Positions 55,293 to 63,458 of a stretch of DNA of 64,000 bases are shown here, in pieces. Position numbers and translations under genes: made by a program. How positions within the stretch are numbered: the first letter of the stretch is position 1; every line of letters starts with the position of its first letter. The stretch comes from Candidatus Gastranaerophilales bacterium. Lineage in GTDB: Bacteria > Cyanobacteriota > Vampirovibrionia > Gastranaerophilales > Gastranaerophilaceae. The stretch spans positions 85,211 to 149,210 of the forward strand of contig CALVEV010000037.1 in NCBI GenBank assembly GCA_944326685.1. Direction: 5' to 3'. Under the pieces are notes generated by a model, which worked only from the letters and a program-made list of their open reading frames with translations, was not told the DNA's origin and did no database searches.

Positions 55293-56333
55293 ATGAAAAA
55301 ATTAAAAAGTGCAGGATTTTTCGATGGTAATAGAGGTTGTCCTGTTAATGTTGGAGATGTTTATAAATCAGCCGGAGATATGTTTCCTTATTATCAAATT
55401 GTTGAGGCTGAGGCAGAAGGCAGTTTTATGATCAAACATGTTGGAACAAATGAAGAATTTCCATTATATAAATATGGCCAAGAATTATTAAATAAAGAAT
55501 TTTTAGGTAATATAAATGAAAACCCTGATTTAATTAATTTAGATTCTTCAGACAAGACAGAATTATCTAGACACCCTCATATAGAGAAAGATGATTTAGA
55601 AGACGATGCTGAAAAGTTTGTATCTGAAGAGGAAAACAAAGTGGATTTTACTTCAAAAACTATTTCTGATGATGATGAAAAAATAGAAGAAAATCTTGAA
55701 GTAGAAGAAACAAAAGAAATGTCATATTCAGAAGCACGTGATTATGTAGATGAAGAGATTGATGAAAAATTTATGGATGACGTTAGTCCTGAAAAAATGA
55801 CACCTGAAAAAGCAACAAAGAAAATCAAGGAATTGATTGAAATTAATGAAAAATGTAAAGAAAGAATTGAAGAATTGTTGCCTATAAGAAATATTAATAA
55901 CTTAGATATTTTACGCGATTTGGTTAAGGAACAGACAATTAAAGCAGTTGAAGATATAGAAGGTGTTGATGCAAAAGAGAATGCCAAAACTGCTAAAGAA
56001 GGAATAAGAGGTTTAGAGAGCATTTCTTATGTGGAAAGTCTTATATCAATATCTTTAAGAGAGTATCATTCAAAGAAACAAACAATACAAGATAACGAAC
56101 GTAAGATTGTTGAATTAAAAAACAATGGCTATCAACCATCGTTATTTGAAGATATTGAAGAAGAATCTGAGACTGGAGCTGAAACTTCAGAAGAAAATAA
56201 TAGTATTTCTACCAAATCAAATGAAGAAGAAGTTATTCAGAATAATTTAGCTGAAGAAATAGAAGACGTAGAAGAATCTGTTGAAGAATTAATTGAGGAA
56301 GAAACAGAAGACGAAGTATTAGAAGAAGTTTAG
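55293..56333 (+). CDS. Acidic coiled-coil phage protein
   Basis: The 346-aa protein has a compact N-terminal domain (1-75, with G-D-V-Y-K-S-A-G-D-M-F-P), then a strongly acidic, Glu/Asp-rich low-complexity region and a helical coiled coil (about 165-285) with an acidic tail. I do not recognise the family. AAAGAGGAGG precedes the ATG. A DNA-mimic or scaffold role is possible because of the high negative charge, but this is only inference. Confidence 0.75.
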   Translation: MKKLKSAGFFDGNRGCPVNVGDVYKSAGDMFPYYQIVEAEAEGSFMIKHVGTNEEFPLYKYGQELLNKEFLGNINENPDLINLDSSDKTELSRHPHIEKDDLEDDAEKFVSEEENKVDFTSKTISDDDEKIEENLEVEETKEMSYSEARDYVDEEIDEKFMDDVSPEKMTPEKATKKIKELIEINEKCKERIEELLPIRNINNLDILRDLVKEQTIKAVEDIEGVDAKENAKTAKEGIRGLESISYVESLISISLREYHSKKQTIQDNERKIVELKNNGYQPSLFEDIEEESETGAETSEENNSISTKSNEEEVIQNNLAEEIEDVEESVEELIEEETEDEVLEEV

Positions 56334-56346
56334 TTACAAATATTAT

Positions 56347-56374
56347 CACTTAGTAGGGTAAAACCTACTAAGTG
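56347..56374. repeat. 11-bp perfect hairpin
   Basis: CACTTAGTAGG (56347-56357), loop GTAAAA, CCTACTAAGTG (56364-56374). No T-run follows, so processing or operator use is as likely as termination. Its TTAGTAGGGTAAAACC core resembles the chromosomal repeat at 8965-9014. Confidence 0.65.
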
Positions 56375-56401
56375 GTAGCTAAAGAACTTGAGGAGATGTC
56401 A

Positions 56402-56845
56402 ATGGAGAAGGTAATACAATTTAAAATAGATGGAAAGCCACAAGCAAAACAAAGTGTAAAATTTGCTAAAATAGGTGATTTTGTAAAAAAATACACCCCT
56501 GAAGAAATGGTTAATTATTCAAATTGGGTAAAGCAATGCTTTAAAATGACTTATCCGGAACACTTACCAAGTGAATTCATCGATTGTTATTTGAAGGTGA
56601 AAATAGTGGTTCATGTTGAGATGCCTAAGAGTTTTAGTAAAAGAAAACAAGAGCTTGCTTATACTCTACAGTTAAGACCAACTGTTAAACCTGATTGTGA
56701 CAATATAGCAAAGAATATATTAGATTCATTGAATGGGATTTGTTATCCCGATGACAAACAAATAATAATGTTATCAATCGAGAAAATATATGATAAATCC
56801 CCGTTTGTAGAAGTAAAAATAACAGGATATAAAAATGGGAAATAG
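56402..56845 (+). CDS. rusA: RusA-type Holliday junction resolvase
   Basis: From ATG 56402 (AGGAG 6 bases upstream; the earlier GTG at 56372 overlaps a hairpin) it encodes 147 aa. It shows I-D-G-K-P-Q-A-K-Q at the start and the RusA signature K-P-D-C-D-N-I-A-K-N-I-L-D-S-L-N-G and Y-P-D-D-K-Q-I with the catalytic Asp residues. It cuts Holliday junctions as a dimer during recombination or DNA clean-up before packaging. Confidence 0.94.
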   Translation: MEKVIQFKIDGKPQAKQSVKFAKIGDFVKKYTPEEMVNYSNWVKQCFKMTYPEHLPSEFIDCYLKVKIVVHVEMPKSFSKRKQELAYTLQLRPTVKPDCDNIAKNILDSLNGICYPDDKQIIMLSIEKIYDKSPFVEVKITGYKNGK

Positions 56846-57089
56846 TACTATAAAAAATACTGATTTTGGTTCAGTTGCTGTATCTGCTTGTAGAAGATGG
56901 TCGCAACTTGCAATTTATTGCTTTAAACGAGGCTGTAATTGTCAAGGTTGTTATTATAATGAATTTTTTGAGAATGCTAGTGGTTATAAACGAGAACCTA
57001 AATGTCAGATGAAAGCTGCAGTATTGGAAACTGTTAGACAGTTGGGTATCCCTAAGAGAATAAGAACTCGAGGTGTTATCTATGAGTAA
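56835..57089 (+). CDS. Small Cys-containing phage protein
   Basis: The 84-aa protein has C-N-C-Q-G-C-Y-Y and K-C-Q-M-K, possibly a zinc site, and an arginine-rich end (I-R-T-R-G-V). It overlaps rusA by 11 bases and the next gene by 8. Role unknown. Confidence 0.72.
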   Translation: MGNSTIKNTDFGSVAVSACRRWSQLAIYCFKRGCNCQGCYYNEFFENASGYKREPKCQMKAAVLETVRQLGIPKRIRTRGVIYE

Positions 57090-57264
57090 ACAGTTAGATG
57101 AGCAAGTTGAAAAAATTAAGGCGATGATTGCTTTTAAAGAAAAATTAAAATTAAAAATCCGTTCAAAAAAACAACTAAATATAATTGATCTTTCAATCAA
57201 AGGATTAAAAGAAGAATTATTTTTAACACAAATGAGAAAAAAAATTGAAAGTAAAGGAGATTAA
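57082..57264 (+). CDS. Small basic helical phage protein
   Basis: From ATG 57082 (GAGG about 9 bases upstream; a GTG at 57073 is less likely) it encodes 60 aa, Lys-rich and helical throughout. Overlaps its neighbour by 8 bases, as usual in this operon. Confidence 0.65.
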   Translation: MSKQLDEQVEKIKAMIAFKEKLKLKIRSKKQLNIIDLSIKGLKEELFLTQMRKKIESKGD

Positions 57265-57267
57265 AAA

Positions 57268-57429
57268 ATGGAAGTAAAAATAAGATGTTCTAATTGTGGT
57301 AAACTGATGCCTTTTTATAACAAAGAATTCTTGACAGATGAGAAGGAACGAGCATTTTGTGATGAAGTTTGTTTATCTGAATTTCAAGAGAAAAAATTAT
57401 CTACTATGTTTGAAAAAATTGAGGTATAA
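57268..57429 (+). CDS. 53-aa zinc-ribbon protein
   Basis: A short frame with AAAGGAG 7 bases upstream encodes 53 aa holding C-S-N-C-G (C-x2-C) and C-D-E-V-C (C-x3-C), spaced as in small treble-clef zinc fingers. It lies 2 bases from the next gene and 3 from the previous one. Likely a nucleic-acid or protein-binding accessory. Confidence 0.75.
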   Translation: MEVKIRCSNCGKLMPFYNKEFLTDEKERAFCDEVCLSEFQEKKLSTMFEKIEV

Positions 57430-57431
57430 AA

Positions 57432-57671
57432 ATGGATATAAATTTAACAACAGTAAACCCTTGGGGGTTATCTAATAGGGAATATCAAGTAATCGAATTA
57501 TGTGCACAGGGGCTAAAAAATGAGCAAATAGCTAATAAATTAGGTATTTCCGTAACAACTGTTTCCACTCATTTAAATAATGTTTATCAAAAATTTGGCA
57601 TAAGTTGCGACCCAAGAGATGTAAGAGTTTTATCTGTCTTAATGTTCATAAATAAGGAATCAATATTATGA
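57432..57671 (+). CDS. Stand-alone LuxR-type (GerE) helix-turn-helix protein
   Basis: The 79-aa protein is almost only a GerE domain: L-S-N-R-E-Y-Q-V-I-E-L-C-A-Q-G, I-A-N-K-L-G-I-S-V-T-T-V-S-T-H-L-N-N-V-Y-Q-K-F. No sensor domain is attached. It probably regulates phage transcription. Ribosome site GAGGTATAAAA; the stop overlaps the next ATG. Confidence 0.85.
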   Translation: MDINLTTVNPWGLSNREYQVIELCAQGLKNEQIANKLGISVTTVSTHLNNVYQKFGISCDPRDVRVLSVLMFINKESIL

Positions 57672-58006
57672 CAAGTGCATACGAAGTTTATATTGATTTA
57701 AAACGACAATTAGCTTTGTCGCCTGAAGAACAAAAAGTATGGAATAAACTTCAGCAGAGAAAAATAGAAAAGAAAAAACAAGAGAAATTAAAAGAGTTTG
57801 AGTTAAAAAAACAGAAAAAAATAGAGGAACGAAAAAATAAACAGATAAGAAAAAACAAATGTATTGAAATAAAAAAACGGAACAAAGAATTACATCATTT
57901 ATTCAAAGATAGATCTTTAGTATCTGAATTAGATATCCAATTCAATAAACTTGTTAAAAAAGAAACAGATAAGATTTTAAATTCAATAATAAAAATTAGT
58001 ATATAG
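57668..58006 (+). CDS. Lys-rich coiled-coil phage protein
   Basis: The 112-aa protein is a highly charged coiled coil (K-K-K-Q-E-K-L-K-E-F-E-L-K-K). It overlaps the LuxR-type gene by 4 bases (ATGA). Unrecognised; DNA or RNA binding is possible from the charge. Confidence 0.68.
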   Translation: MTSAYEVYIDLKRQLALSPEEQKVWNKLQQRKIEKKKQEKLKEFELKKQKKIEERKNKQIRKNKCIEIKKRNKELHHLFKDRSLVSELDIQFNKLVKKETDKILNSIIKISI

Positions 58007-58016
58007 AGGAGGAATA

Positions 58017-58286
58017 ATGTCAAAAACAATTAATGATTATGTTTTAGAACAGCTTGAAAAAATCAGTAATACAACTTCAACCGGTACAAATTTAAAAGAA
58101 GAGCTTTTGAAAGCAGAAACTGTATCAAAATTAGCCAAAATATCTATTGAAGAAAGAGAGGCTGAAATAAAATCAAAAGAACTCGATATGAAAAAACAAA
58201 TACTAGAATATCAATTTAATAAAACTCCTAATAAAAATGTTAGTCAATTTATTGGAATAGAAGGTCCTAATAATGAAAAAATATAA
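58017..58286 (+). CDS. Small helical phage protein
   Basis: The 89-aa helical, charged protein (E-R-E-A-E-I-K-S-K-E-L-D-M) is unrecognised. AGAGGAGG precedes the ATG. Its end overlaps the HNH gene by 14 bases. Confidence 0.68.
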   Translation: MSKTINDYVLEQLEKISNTTSTGTNLKEELLKAETVSKLAKISIEEREAEIKSKELDMKKQILEYQFNKTPNKNVSQFIGIEGPNNEKI

Positions 58287-59052
58287 CAAAGATTTTGAGG
58301 ATTTTGTGAGAAATAATGCTCCAGGAACACATTATTCTGAGTTAACAAAATTGGTAAATGAACATTTTAGTATGAATCTAACACAAACAGCTGTTAGAAG
58401 TTATTGTGTAAGATTAAAAATTAAAAATGGTTTAAAACATAAAGGAATAAAAGGTAAAAAATTGTTTCCTGAACGAATTATCGAGTTTGCTAGAGAAAAT
58501 GCGAAAGGTTTATACAATAAAGAGTTAACACTTCTAATAAATAAAAATTTTGGGACAAATTTTTCAACAAAACAAGTTAAAAATATGAAAAATAGAGAAC
58601 ATATATCAAGTGGTTTAACCGGTTGTTTTGAAAAAGGACATATTCCATCAAACAAAGGGCAAAAGATGAGTCCTGAAGTATATAAAAAATGTTCAGCAAC
58701 TATGTTTAAAAAGGGAAATATACCTAAAAATCATAGGCCTATTGGGACAGAAAGAATTGATTCAAAAGACGGATATGTCCATATTAAAATAGCTGAGCCA
58801 AATGTTTGGGTGTTAAAACATCGATATATTTGGGAACAAGCAAATGGTCCGATTCCTAAAAACCATCAAGTTTGTTTTCTAGATCAAAATAAACTAAATT
58901 TTGATCTATCGAATTTAAAACTAGTTAATATGTCAATAAAACCCAAGATGAATCATTGCAATTATTGGAGTAAGGACTCTGAGAAAACAAAGTTAGGTTT
59001 AAATATTTGTGCATTAGATAGTGCAATTAAAAGTAAAACAAAAAGAGGATAA
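58273..59052 (+). CDS. HNH endonuclease with duplicated N-terminal module
   Basis: The 259-aa protein ends in an HNH_3-type nuclease domain (V-L-K-H-R-Y-I-W-E-Q-A-N-G-P-I-P, then N-F-D-L-S-N-L). The first about 105 residues hold two copies of a helical DNA-binding unit (F-V-R-N-N-A-P-G-T-H-Y-S-E-L-T and F-A-R-E-N-A-K-G-L-Y-N-K-E-L-T). The linker G-H-I-P-S-N-K-G-Q-K resembles NUMOD-type helices. Could be a homing-type nuclease or a packaging-linked HNH. Confidence 0.88.
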   Translation: MKKYNKDFEDFVRNNAPGTHYSELTKLVNEHFSMNLTQTAVRSYCVRLKIKNGLKHKGIKGKKLFPERIIEFARENAKGLYNKELTLLINKNFGTNFSTKQVKNMKNREHISSGLTGCFEKGHIPSNKGQKMSPEVYKKCSATMFKKGNIPKNHRPIGTERIDSKDGYVHIKIAEPNVWVLKHRYIWEQANGPIPKNHQVCFLDQNKLNFDLSNLKLVNMSIKPKMNHCNYWSKDSEKTKLGLNICALDSAIKSKTKRG

Positions 59053-59056
59053 GAAA

Positions 59057-59653
59057 ATGGGGAATAATTTCAAATTTAGATCAGCATTAAAAACAGATAA
59101 ACATTCGATTATAATTCCTATTGAGAATATTAATAGACAAGGCTACACGATAGATATTAATGTGGCTGAGGATGTTTTTGAAAAAAAATATCCTAGTGAA
59201 TGTTTTTGGAATTTTATTGAAGAAATACAAAGGCAACCTCACATTCAAGAAATAAGTGAAGATTGCGATTTAATATTTGTTCATGGTTTTAAAAATTTAA
59301 TGCAATCAACTGGGATTTTTGATGCAACAAAATTTAAAGATTTAACACCTTTATTACAACAGGAATGGTTGAAAAATAATAAACCTGAGGACTGGCATGG
59401 GATAGAAATCTTTGAGGGTGATGTCGCTGAAATCAAATATCGAAAAGATGTTTTTGAATACGGTGTTGTGCATTATTCAATAGATGGTGCTGAGTATTCA
59501 AAAGGTTCTGTGTCTGTTGGTAGCTACAAAAAGCAGACAAAAGTTGTAGGAAATATCTATGAAGGTTGGCCTGCTAATGCAGATTATATGGTAGATTTCT
59601 ATTTTAGAAATTGCTCAATCTTAGGGGATAACTTGGGGGGGAATGATGAGTAA
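59057..59653 (+). CDS. YopX-domain phage protein, copy 1
   Basis: From ATG 59057 (AGAGGA 8 bases upstream; the frame is open to 59021) it encodes 198 aa. The C-terminal half matches YopX: G-I-E-I-F-E-G-D-V-A-E-I, G-V-V-H-Y, V-V-G-N-I-Y-E-G. The N-terminal half (F-K-F-R-S-A-L-K-T) is unlike the usual YopX start. Role unknown. Confidence 0.8.
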   Translation: MGNNFKFRSALKTDKHSIIIPIENINRQGYTIDINVAEDVFEKKYPSECFWNFIEEIQRQPHIQEISEDCDLIFVHGFKNLMQSTGIFDATKFKDLTPLLQQEWLKNNKPEDWHGIEIFEGDVAEIKYRKDVFEYGVVHYSIDGAEYSKGSVSVGSYKKQTKVVGNIYEGWPANADYMVDFYFRNCSILGDNLGGNDE

Positions 59654-59843
59654 AGTTTATTGTCAAAATTATTTATGTTCATATTGGAAGAAATCAAGAA
59701 AGTTTAAAAATTATGGAATATGCAAGAATACAAAAATTTTTATGACAGCTCAATCAGATGACGAATTTGAAGTTACTGGACATAATTGTGAATGTAGAGA
59801 TAGTAAACAAAACAGAGAATATATTTATAAGGACGGTGAATAA
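59643..59843 (+). CDS. Small Cys-rich phage protein
   Basis: The 66-aa protein has five cysteines (C-Q-N-Y-L-C, G-I-C-K-N, H-N-C-E-C-R) and may bind metal. It overlaps the previous gene by 11 bases; two consecutive ATGs follow a G-run, so the exact start is open. Confidence 0.68.
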   Translation: MMSKVYCQNYLCSYWKKSRKFKNYGICKNTKIFMTAQSDDEFEVTGHNCECRDSKQNREYIYKDGE

Positions 59844-59905
59844 TGCTCTCTTACTTCATAATAATTTTAGTAGTTTTGTATATGTACAGCGATGAAGATT
59901 GGTAA
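59843..59905 (+). CDS. 20-aa single-span membrane mini-protein
   Basis: ATG 59843 overlaps the stop of the previous gene (TAATG), with AAGGA 9 bases upstream. The product is a single hydrophobic helix (Y-F-I-I-I-L-V-V-L-Y-M-Y) with an acidic tail (S-D-E-D-W). Too short for database calls, but the ribosome site and coupling support it. Confidence 0.5.
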   Translation: MLSYFIIILVVLYMYSDEDW

Positions 59906-59917
59906 AGGAAGTTAACA

Positions 59918-60580
59918 ATGACAGATAAAGAAATAGTAGTTGGTGGTATTAATGTTAGTGGATGTAAATGCTTGCGTAATGTAAAAATAATCCTTGAATT
60001 AGCACGACCTGAAGATTTTGAACTTTTATGTGGCGCGACTAATGGGGCAATGAAATGTGAACAATGGAAAGATTGCTATTACAAACAACTCCAACGCAAG
60101 ATAAAGGAATGTGAGGAAAAGAGTTGGGAAATAGGCAATTTAGGCTATAAAATCAAAAATCAACGCAGAGAGATTAATGAGAGATTAAAACAAATTGAAA
60201 AATTAAAACGCAAAGAGCAAGAATGCGACGAACTGAGAAAAGAAAATAAAAAATTAATATGGAAGTGCCTAGAAAGAAAGTGCAAAATAATAAATCTAAT
60301 AAATGAAAACTCGACGAAAGAAGTTATTTATAGAATAAATGGTAAATGTGTAAAAACAACTGCTAATAGAGTAAAAGAGATAACTGCAATAGTAAATAAT
60401 CAGTTAAAAAAATATGAACAACAAGATAGATATAAGCAAGCTATTGATGAAATTTCTGAGTTAGCAAACGAAAACAAGAATACTCCTCAATATAGAGGGA
60501 TTTGTCAAAGTATTTTGGAAATTATCAATAATGCAAAGGACATTAATGTCCTTACCAAAAAGGAGTGTAACAATGAGTAA
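59918..60580 (+). CDS. Coiled-coil phage protein with N-terminal Cys module
   Basis: The 220-aa protein has a Cys-containing N-terminal part (S-G-C-K-C-L, L-L-C-G, M-K-C-E-Q-W-K-D-C-Y-Y-K-Q-L) followed by a long charged coiled coil (about 60-130). Similar Cys-then-coil proteins are common in phages of AT-rich gut bacteria. GGAAG precedes the ATG; role unknown. Confidence 0.75.
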   Translation: MTDKEIVVGGINVSGCKCLRNVKIILELARPEDFELLCGATNGAMKCEQWKDCYYKQLQRKIKECEEKSWEIGNLGYKIKNQRREINERLKQIEKLKRKEQECDELRKENKKLIWKCLERKCKIINLINENSTKEVIYRINGKCVKTTANRVKEITAIVNNQLKKYEQQDRYKQAIDEISELANENKNTPQYRGICQSILEIINNAKDINVLTKKECNNE

Positions 60581-60932
60581 CTTAGAACACATAAAAGAAC
60601 TTCTATATACAGGTCAAAGAAGTGCAATATCTACAAAAGATTTTGAATCAATAATTGAACAACTAGAAACTTCTCAATCTCGTGTTAAGGAGTTGGAAGA
60701 ACAACTCAAATGGTATGACCATTATAAAAGTAGTGCATTATTTAATAAAGACTTATGTAACGAAAAAACTGATGAAATAGAAAAGTTACAACTTAAGTTA
60801 AAAATTGCAGAGAAAGCTCTATTTACAATAAGCCATGTAAGCTACAGCGGAAGTGCAAAAGAAGTGGAAGGATATTACAGGGGTATAGTTAATGAAGCCC
60901 TACAAAAGATGAAAGAGGTCAATAGATGCTAA
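60573..60932 (+). CDS. Coiled-coil phage protein
   Basis: From ATG 60573 (AAGGAG 8 bases upstream; the longer frame to 60531 is not supported) it encodes 119 aa, mostly coiled coil (E-Q-L-E-T-S-Q-S-R-V-K-E-L-E-E-Q-L). It overlaps its neighbours by 7-8 bases. Confidence 0.72.
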   Translation: MSNLEHIKELLYTGQRSAISTKDFESIIEQLETSQSRVKELEEQLKWYDHYKSSALFNKDLCNEKTDEIEKLQLKLKIAEKALFTISHVSYSGSAKEVEGYYRGIVNEALQKMKEVNRC

Positions 60933-61258
60933 CATTTAACTTAAAAAAAGAATGGTTTGAGAAAATAAAATCAGGTGAAAAAACACACGAGTATAGAGAA
61001 GTTAAGTCATATTGGGTAATACGATTTAAAAATAAATTTGGACTTACAAATAAAGATATTAAAACGATGTTTGATAGTGAAAAAAATAAAATTATTTTAT
61101 TTTCACCACACTATGTCAATATTAGAGAAGGATATAACGGAGAAATATTGATGGCTAATATTGTATCTATAAGTATTAAGAAAGGTTTACTGACTGATTT
61201 AAAAATAGACAAACCGGTTTTTGATATTGAATTTGAATTAATTGAAGAGGCTAAGTAA
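60926..61258 (+). CDS. ASCH-domain protein
   Basis: The 110-aa protein begins L-N/K-K-E-W-F-E-K-I-K-S-G-E-K-T-H-E-Y-R-E-V-K, the pattern of ASCH (PUA-like) domains in phages, thought to bind RNA or modified bases. GAGG lies 7 bases before the ATG. A 14-codon frame follows at 61259, too short to call. Confidence 0.82.
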   Translation: MLTFNLKKEWFEKIKSGEKTHEYREVKSYWVIRFKNKFGLTNKDIKTMFDSEKNKIILFSPHYVNIREGYNGEILMANIVSISIKKGLLTDLKIDKPVFDIEFELIEEAK

Positions 61259-61320
61259 ATGCTATTTAAAGAATATAAAAGAACTTATGAAAACTTTAAA
61301 TAAATTAGAAAGGGTAAGAA

Positions 61321-61740
61321 ATGGCTAAGACTTTATCAGAGCAAATTTGCGAAGAGTGTGGAATTAAACCATACTATGGGGTGTTTATTAATTTGGGTGA
61401 TTTAGATAACAACTACAAACTTGTTGCCAATAAGAGAAAATGCAGACTAATTGCTGATTATAGATATATGGTTGATAATGATGATGAGTTAAGAAATTTG
61501 AAACCTAAGTATCTGCCTGATTTTTTCGAAAATAGCAATAATTTTGTTAGATTGTATGAACTTAAAATAGTAGACGATGTAACTCTTGCTCAGCTGTTTT
61601 TTACTTGGAATCTTGCAAATTATAGTAAAGAATTATTTTTGAAAAACTTAATTTATATTTTAAAAGAGGATAGTAATATGGATAAAACTGTAATTGAGTT
61701 TATTAAGCAAGCAATTCAAAACGAGCAATGGGAAGTGTAA
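61321..61740 (+). CDS. Hypothetical phage protein
   Basis: The 139-aa protein has C-E-E-C-G near the start and a helical C-terminus (V-I-E-F-I-K-Q-A-I). AAAGGG precedes the ATG. Unrecognised. Confidence 0.72.
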   Translation: MAKTLSEQICEECGIKPYYGVFINLGDLDNNYKLVANKRKCRLIADYRYMVDNDDELRNLKPKYLPDFFENSNNFVRLYELKIVDDVTLAQLFFTWNLANYSKELFLKNLIYILKEDSNMDKTVIEFIKQAIQNEQWEV

Positions 61741-61795
61741 AAATTGTGCAAAACCGATTTAAAAGTTGTGTAAAAAATGTGAAAGGAAGGTAAAA

Positions 61796-61981
61796 ATGAA
61801 ATTATTAAAATACACAAAACAACAAGAATGTATGATTAAAGCAGGTATGACATTATGTGTAGAATGCCCATTAGGATATTATGGTGATAAATCTTGTAGA
61901 AGTAATGGAATGTTAAAAGTTAGTGAAAAAGATACTTGCGGTTGTTTTAGACCTAATACAAACAGTGAGGTAAACAAATGA
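61796..61981 (+). CDS. Small Cys-rich phage protein
   Basis: From ATG 61796 (GGAAGG upstream; the frame is open to 61766) it encodes 61 aa with six cysteines (M-T-L-C-V-E-C-P, S-C-R-S, T-C-G-C-F), likely metal- or disulfide-bound. Overlaps the next start by 4 bases. Confidence 0.7.
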   Translation: MKLLKYTKQQECMIKAGMTLCVECPLGYYGDKSCRSNGMLKVSEKDTCGCFRPNTNSEVNK

Positions 61982-62154
61982 AAACCAAACGAGAAATATA
62001 TAACATTTTAAAATATTGCTTATTAGCAAAGGAAAAAGAAGAACAACGACCTTTGCCAGCTGATAATGAAAATTATATTAAAGAACACGATAATAAACTA
62101 TTTAAGTTAGATGTAGAAATAGAATTACTAGAAAGAATTTTAGAGGTAGATTAA
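61978..62154 (+). CDS. 58-aa charged helical phage protein
   Basis: ATG 61978 overlaps the previous stop (ATGA) and GAGG lies upstream. The product is helical and charged, ending in L-L-E-R-I-L-E-V-D. Unrecognised. Confidence 0.62.
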   Translation: MKTKREIYNILKYCLLAKEKEEQRPLPADNENYIKEHDNKLFKLDVEIELLERILEVD

Positions 62155-62201
62155 TGACAACAAACTATGAATTAGAAAGCGAGGAAACAAATGCAAGATA
62201 G
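62154..62201 (+). CDS. Possible 15-aa coupling peptide
   Basis: A 15-codon frame joins the previous stop (TAATG) and ends 10 bases inside the next gene. Its main role may be to couple translation; weak support. Confidence 0.25.
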   Translation: MTTNYELESEETNAR

Positions 62202-62682
62202 GTTTAAGTTTAGAATTTGGGATAAAAAACAGAAAAAGTTAGCATATCCGAATGACAATCCTTATCATAATATGGAAATGGTAAATTATCTTTTGTTTGT
62301 AAATAATTCAAATTTAGAATGGGATATTAATAATTACGAGTTTATGCAATGCACAGGTTTAAAAGATAAGAATGGAAAACTTATTTATGAAGGGGATGTA
62401 GTAAAAATCAATGAAAATTATTCCGATTACTCTATTATTAATGATTTTTATAAAAAACAAAATTTTGTAGTTGAGTATTTCCAACCACAAGCTGTATATT
62501 TGCTTAAACCTTCTGAATATGAAGATAATAGTGGCGATGGTATTTATGATTTAAGCCCTGATTTTTATGAATTTTTAAATTGGAAACCTACTGGAAAATT
62601 AGAAGAAAATACCTTACAGGGAATAGAAATATTAGGAAACATTTACGAAAACAAAGAACTATTAGAAAGCGAGGGATTATAA
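62191..62682 (+). CDS. YopX-family phage protein, copy 2
   Basis: The 163-aa protein is a full YopX member: F-K-F-R-I-W-D, M-Q-C-T-G-L-K-D-K-N-G-K-L-I-Y-E-G-D-V-V-K, and I-L-G-N-I-Y-E-N. GAGG lies 7 bases before the ATG. YopX proteins are common in temperate phages; role unknown. Confidence 0.9.
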   Translation: MQDRFKFRIWDKKQKKLAYPNDNPYHNMEMVNYLLFVNNSNLEWDINNYEFMQCTGLKDKNGKLIYEGDVVKINENYSDYSIINDFYKKQNFVVEYFQPQAVYLLKPSEYEDNSGDGIYDLSPDFYEFLNWKPTGKLEENTLQGIEILGNIYENKELLESEGL

Positions 62683-62930
62683 TGTACATATCATTGAGTT
62701 TAGAACCAGAAAAAACAAAAGAATTAGAGCAATATATAAAGGCTATATTGCCTGAAATTATTAATGAACATTTATTTGAAGATACCAATAGTTTAAGAAA
62801 AATGATTAATGAATGCGTAAAAGGTCAGATTAAAGCACATATTAATGATATTTTACAAGGGAAAAATTTTAGAGAGTTTCTCAGAGATAAAATAATGCAA
62901 GAGATTGGCACAAATGATAAAAGTAAATAA
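62682..62930 (+). CDS. Small helical phage protein
   Basis: From ATG 62682, which overlaps the previous stop (TAATG) with GAGGGA upstream, it encodes 82 aa, mostly helical. The frame is open to 62580 but inside the YopX gene. Unrecognised. Confidence 0.7.
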   Translation: MYISLSLEPEKTKELEQYIKAILPEIINEHLFEDTNSLRKMINECVKGQIKAHINDILQGKNFREFLRDKIMQEIGTNDKSK

Positions 62931-63027
62931 CTTTCTACAAAGATGTAAATAAATAATTAGATTCGCTCGCTAGAATAAAGCTATAATTAAGAATTTAATC
63001 AATTTATGTAAATAAATAGGAGAAGGT

Positions 63028-63216
63028 ATGAAAATAAAGGAAGTTGCAAACAGAAAAAATCGTTTTAATCAAAAATGTAGAGAATGTATTATTTTTGATC
63101 ATAACGAAAACATAAATAAAACTTGTGATAACAAAAGTAAATGTGTTATTTTGGATGATTTATTTTGTGAAAAATTTTCCCCATCAAAAATGAATAAATC
63201 CCTGAGTGTGTATTGA
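63028..63216 (+). CDS. Small Cys-containing protein
   Basis: The 62-aa protein has C-R-E-C, then single cysteines in T-C-D, K-C-V and F-C-E, a possible metal site. AGGAGAAGG precedes the ATG. The upstream 97 bases hold no gene; a promoter could start a new unit here. Confidence 0.65.
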   Translation: MKIKEVANRKNRFNQKCRECIIFDHNENINKTCDNKSKCVILDDLFCEKFSPSKMNKSLSVY

Positions 63217-63263
63217 CATAGTTAATAACCTAAAGGAGTCCTTCGGGACTCCCTGCTCAGGGA
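63199..63263 (+). promoter_or_regulatory. Structured leader with cUUCGg hairpin
   Basis: GGAGTCC (63235-63241), loop TTCG, GGACTCC (63246-63252) is an extra-stable tetraloop hairpin. TCCCTGAG (63199-63206) pairs with CTCAGGGA (63256-63263) around it, and CCCTG/CAGGG at 63251-63262 offers a competing stem. The ribosome site of the next gene lies 10 bases downstream, so switching control is possible. Confidence 0.6.
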
Positions 63264-63284
63264 ATTAAATTAGGAGGAAATTAA

Positions 63285-63458
63285 ATGGATAAGTTGCTTA
63301 GGATTTTAAAGTATCTATACATAAAAGGTAAAATTCGAGAATATGATATAAATAATATTTTTGATCTAGGTTTGATTACAAAACCTGTAAAAGATAAAAT
63401 TATTTTCTTTATTAGAGACGAAGAACAAAGACAATACGATTTATTAAATGGAAAGTAG
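63285..63458 (+). CDS. 57-aa hypothetical protein
   Basis: ATG 63285 has AGGAGG 7 bases upstream. The product is a small helical basic-acidic protein (L-L-R-I-L-K-Y-L-Y-I-K-G-K-I-R-E-Y) that resembles a winged-helix fragment. It lies downstream of a structured leader. Confidence 0.62.
   Translation: MDKLLRILKYLYIKGKIREYDINNIFDLGLITKPVKDKIIFFIRDEEQRQYDLLNGK

Noticed and set aside
61259-61303. 14-codon frame after the ASCH gene
   Set aside because: No ribosome site and too short to support.
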